Below, piece by piece: positions 62,639-64,000 of a stretch of DNA of 64,000 nt. The translations under genes and the position numbers were made by a program. The DNA is from Rostratula benghalensis (taxonomy: Eukaryota > Chordata > Aves > Charadriiformes > Rostratulidae). The DNA is taken from NCBI GenBank assembly GCA_013399305.1, contig VXAI01000004.1, forward strand, positions 901,042-965,041, in the 5' to 3' direction. The notes beneath the pieces were generated by a model, which saw only the letters and a list, made by a program, of their open reading frames with translations, was not told the origin of the DNA and ran no database searches. Within the stretch, counting starts at the first letter, position 1. Each line of letters opens with the position of its first letter.

Positions 62639-64000
62639 AAAGATAAATGACAATCTAATTTTGAGACCATACAGTTAATAATAAGAAGCGTCATCTTCAT
62701 TCAATACTTCTTCCATTATCCAGTCCTTACAATAGGACAACAGCATTGGACAACCACTAAATAAAATTGTTGGCCTCTGCTGCACTGAATGAAAATTAGT
62801 TTTACTCACAGCTGCTCAAGGTAATGATATATTCTCCTGGGTAAATTTCACTAGCTTAGGCAAGGGACTCCACATCAGAAAACCATTTTCAGAAATAAGT
62901 CTTTTTTTCCTTGTAAAAGAGATCATCCAGTCATGATGGGGGGAAAAGTGGCTTTGCAAAATTTTTATGATTATTTAGACTCATCTGAGAAATCATGTCC
63001 TCTTTTTCTAAATGACAACTGTTACAAGCTGTATTATTCTATCAGGCAGGGCCAAGCTCCAAGAGGGTGGGTGATCTATAGGCACAAGGAGCAGATGTGA
63101 GATAGTAACTTGGCAGTCACAGGAGAGCCTGGGCCAATGCTTCAGACTTTATTTGTCCTTTTGCATGTTTGTAGAAAAGTTGAGGCTGAGCTTCTCTTGT
63201 AATCATCTCTTATTGAATTTCCAGCCACCACTAGCATCAGACCAGTGCTTGGCCCTTCTTTTCTTCTTGACTGTCATCTAGAAGCTTTGCTGCCTGTAGT
63301 CAATGCAACATCTTTTTTGTGTGTTTCATGTACAACTGGAATTCAGAGTCGTTGCTGCCAAAGTCTGGGTCCCCAGTAAAACAGTATACAAAATTTAGAA
63401 ATTTAGCCATGCTTTTGGTTTGGGTATACATTCAGTCTGAAGTGGTGATTAACTTGAGATGTACTGAATACCATCTCATCACCAGACTGCAAAGAGATGT
63501 CTTTTCCCTGTATCTATTATCTTTGTTCTGAAAGCTGACACAGTGAGGTATTGGTGGGTCAGGGTAGTTATTTCTTTAGTCACAGAGTGTTTAGGAGGTA
63601 AAGGATACCTTTTCAATATCTGTCTTCCTGTCCCATTCAAATTGCTTTTCCACATGCTATTCCCATTGTTTAAAAAACAATGTTTCTTCATATTGTAATT
63701 GTTTTTTGCATATACGAGAAACTGGTCATACATTCCTGTCTCCTGTGTGCTTTTTAAAAGTCTGAAGTCAGTTATTATTGTCTGTTTGGATCTTTTGTTG
63801 CACAAGGCTAAACCTTTTAGATAGTAACAAGACTTGGAGTAGGTGTAGTAGTTAGTGCTGTGCTGAATATTTAAATAGAAAGATAATTATATACATTCTT
63901 GCCCTACTACAACTCTCTTACTACAGAGAAGTCCTAGTTTGCTTACTGGACTAGAAACTCTGTTCTTGGAAGAAAACAGGCATTAGTATTTAGGAAAGAT
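62639..64000. other. Intergenic, no recognised feature
   Basis: AT-rich. The open frames at 63319-63805 on both strands lack motifs. In human the next gene in this direction is NID1, but no NID1 exon is seen here. Confidence 0.55.

Overview
This window is vertebrate nuclear DNA, almost certainly from a bird. It holds spliced genes with GT-AG introns, an AT-rich background and a single CpG island. Its recognisable interspersed repeats are nearly all CR1 LINE fragments, the dominant LINE of birds, turtles and crocodilians. The two genes are a neighbouring pair in other amniotes (human 1q42), arranged tail to tail. I see no bacterial, viral, CRISPR or tRNA/rRNA content.

Layout. Positions 1-11517 carry the last eleven coding exons of ERO1B on the + strand. 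They encode the C-terminal two thirds of the endoplasmic reticulum oxidase, with the FAD-binding residues and the CxxCxxC active site. The start of the gene lies to the left of the window. From 11518 to 18396 come the ERO1B 3' UTR and a short intergenic space, with two coding-like open frames (16068-16520) and a CR1 element. GPR137B lies on the - strand: seven exons between 18397 and 45340 give a complete 385-residue lysosomal multi-pass membrane protein. One 50-nt exon (36244-36293) is too short for any ORF search. One intron starts with GC instead of GT. The coding start sits in an AT-rich exon preceded by a good splice acceptor, and the only CpG island is about 6 kb upstream (51230-51740). 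The promoter is therefore inferred to be there. From 51.8 to 64 kb the sequence looks intergenic: three CR1 copies, an AT-rich stretch, a CpG-rich block of unknown origin (56180-56680) and microsatellites.

The two genes are not a functional operon. ERO1B re-oxidises PDI in the ER; GPR137B acts at the lysosome. Their adjacency is ancestral synteny. I found no strong evidence of a new biological system. The observations most worth checking are the 12-nt and 27-nt in-frame ERO1B exons, the GC-AG intron, the displaced GPR137B promoter with a short upstream ORF, the unexplained open frames at 16.1-16.5 kb, and the CpG-rich block at 56.2-56.7 kb.
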